Below, piece by piece: positions 5,803 through 6,799 of a stretch of 6,799 nt of DNA. This DNA comes from CAZHZT01 sp964537285 (lineage in GTDB: Bacteria; Bacteroidota; Bacteroidia; Chitinophagales; Saprospiraceae), in assembly GCA_964537285.1 (NCBI GenBank), contig CAZHZT010000189.1, positions 1 to 6,799 of the forward strand. The letters run 5' to 3'. Below the pieces are notes generated by a model. The model saw only the letters and a list, made by a program, of their open reading frames with translations. It did not search any database and was not told the origin of the DNA. Within the stretch, counting starts at the first letter, position 1; each line of letters opens with the position of its first letter. The translations under genes were made by a program, and so were the position numbers.

Positions 5803-5823
5803 GAGCTTTTTTATAAAAGGCTC
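5803..5823 (-). terminator. weak hairpin downstream of the outer-membrane protein gene
   Basis: GAGC (5803-5806) pairs with GCTC (5820-5823), extended by an A/T stem with one mismatch, ending 9 bases beyond the stop codon of the minus-strand gene. No T-tract follows on the minus strand. Termination of this gene may rely instead on element copy 4 further downstream. Confidence 0.25.
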
Positions 5824-5832
5824 AAAGCGAGG

Positions 5833-6702
5833 TTAGAAACTGAACCCTATTGATGTTTGGATCGATAAGTTCTGATCAATATCATCGCGAAGAATATAAT
5901 TTCCGTTTGAGTCAAGGTTGGAACGCTGGCGATCTGCATCATTATTGGTAACATCTAAAAGGCCGTAGTTTAGGCGCGCGCCAAAGTATAAAGCGGAATT
6001 GAAGTAGAAGCTAAGTCCTACGTTCAAGCCCAGGTCTACGATATTAAACAGGTTGCCCGGATCTTCTTCAAAGAAGTAGTAAGCTCCAATGGCATTTGGT
6101 AATTCAAAAAGGTCATTTCCTACTTGCCGGGTGCTCGTCTGGCCATTATCATCTTCTCCAAGACCGCGAGGTTCATCTTTAAATGAGTTGTGATCAAGGG
6201 TTAGTATAAAATCATCTATTGGCCTTCCATTAAGTGATACGCCATTGTCGAAATCTAGCTCACCGCTTCCAAGTGACGCTACAAGAAAACCGACGTTTAC
6301 ACCACCAGAAAACTCTAAGCGTCCGTATTTTCCATAAGCCATGATAGGTAGATCAATGTAAGAGTTGGAGTAACTTATAGATGTATTTCGGATTCCTAAG
6401 AAAGGAACCAAATCACCGGACTCTGCTTCTAAAATAATGTAGGAGGGCCCATCAAATCGATATCTGGTTCCTTTTTGTGAAAAAATAAGCTCTCCCTTCA
6501 GACCCCACAGATCAGTGACTTTATACACCACGCCAGCACCCACGTGGAAACCCGTAACACTCTCATAGCTTTCATCTACATTCTCTTCGCTTGGCCCAAT
6601 AAAGCTGGAAAAGTTTAAACCGGCCTTAAATCCATATGCAAACTCCTGGCTAAAGGCAAAGAAAGGCAATACCAAAAAAAACAGAGTGAGTATCTTTTTC
6701 AT
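5833..6702 (-). CDS. outer-membrane beta-barrel protein, PorT-like
   Basis: A 289-aa secreted protein. The first 19 residues (MKKILTLFFLVLPFFAFSQ) form a clear Sec signal peptide, with likely cleavage just after FAFS, so the mature chain would begin near Gln19. The rest alternates short amphipathic strands with polar, Asp/Asn-rich loops: FAYGFKAGLNFSSF (21-34), GFHVGAGVVYKV (51-62), WGLKGELIFSQKGTRYRF (66-83), SYIDLPIMAYGKYGRLEFSGGVNVGFL (114-140), DLGLNVGLSFYFN (223-235), ALYFGARLNYGLLDV (237-251) and the terminal SIQTSIGFSF, which ends in Phe as outer-membrane barrels typically do. This pattern, including the opening gFKAGLN and the central YIDLPIM, fits the PorT/OMP_b-brl_2 family. The acidic stretch at 172-198 is probably a long extracellular loop. 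No partner genes are present, so transport or structural function is open. Confidence 0.85.
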   Translation of the reverse strand: MKKILTLFFLVLPFFAFSQEFAYGFKAGLNFSSFIGPSEENVDESYESVTGFHVGAGVVYKVTDLWGLKGELIFSQKGTRYRFDGPSYIILEAESGDLVPFLGIRNTSISYSNSYIDLPIMAYGKYGRLEFSGGVNVGFLVASLGSGELDFDNGVSLNGRPIDDFILTLDHNSFKDEPRGLGEDDNGQTSTRQVGNDLFELPNAIGAYYFFEEDPGNLFNIVDLGLNVGLSFYFNSALYFGARLNYGLLDVTNNDADRQRSNLDSNGNYILRDDIDQNLSIQTSIGFSF

Positions 6703-6757
6703 CGATTTGAATTTAGTTTTTTCTCCAATAAAATCCGATTATCCATTTGAAACCATA

Positions 6758-6765
6758 CAAAACTA
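6758..6765 (-). promoter_or_regulatory. candidate -7 element for the outer-membrane protein gene
   Basis: The minus strand reads TAGTTTTG, an exact TAnnTTTG match, 55 bases upstream of the ATG whose first base is 6702. The expected -33 TTG position reads TTTT, a partial match. A GGAGAAAA stretch lies within the predicted leader, though rather far from the start codon for a Shine-Dalgarno. Confidence 0.35.
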
Positions 6766-6775
6766 ATAAAGACGA

Positions 6776-6799
6776 AGTTCTTTGAAAATTTGGAAAGGA
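6776..6799 (+). other. element-end-like or boxA-like sequence cut by the window edge
   Basis: AGTTCTTTGA followed by AAATTTGGAAAGGA matches the first ten bases of the A-side terminus of the four palindromic elements (AGTTCTTTGAC), then departs from it, although the next bases align with the C-side end allowing small gaps. The same motif also resembles the boxA-like leader sequence before Bacteroidota rRNA operons (E. coli boxA is TGCTCTTTAACA). The sequence ends before either reading can be tested. Confidence 0.3.

Overview
The window reads as ordinary chromosome of a Bacteroidota bacterium. The evidence is an unusually long (630 aa) PurF-type enzyme of a kind I associate with that phylum, a PorT-like outer-membrane barrel with a signal peptide ending in FAFSQ, AT-rich spacers, several TAnnTTTG (-7 type) promoter motifs and mostly weak Shine-Dalgarno sequences. 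I cannot place it below phylum from the sequence alone.

Layout. Bases 1-52 may hold the last codons of an upstream gene. A bestrophin-family anion channel (87-1016) abuts aroQ, the type II 3-dehydroquinate dehydratase (1017-1433), both on +. They converge on a long amidophosphoribosyltransferase (PurF-like) gene on the minus strand (1612-3504). A 502-base spacer follows, then a small + strand gene for a 100-aa protein with one C-terminal membrane segment (4007-4309). Next is a + strand AstE/AspA-type zinc hydrolase (4640-5593). A minus-strand outer-membrane beta-barrel gene (5833-6702) converges on it. Apart from bestrophin-aroQ, which are probably co-transcribed, these look like separate housekeeping or accessory genes with no shared pathway visible.

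The striking feature is between the genes. Four copies of a 110-116 bp, near-fully palindromic element (1489-1604, 3537-3648, 4330-4441, 5612-5721) lie within 4.3 kb. Each is bounded by GTTCTTTGAC termini and each is flanked by its own perfect 8-bp direct repeat (GTATTATT, AAAAAAAA, TAAATTTT, AAAATTTA). That is the signature of independent transposition by a non-autonomous (MITE-like) element into AT-rich spacer DNA. The ends are asymmetric (one has an extra TA and an outer A, the other an outer C), so orientation can be read. In copy 1 the loop is inverted relative to the ends. Three copies sit 7-20 nt past a stop codon; the fourth is 32 nt upstream of the purF-like start codon. A second, unrelated hairpin element (3807-3930, GGGTGCATTTC ends, imperfect 8-bp direct repeats) lies in the same spacer. 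No transposase gene is in the window.

The last 24 bases resemble both the element's terminus and a boxA-like rRNA leader sequence, and cannot be resolved because the window ends there.
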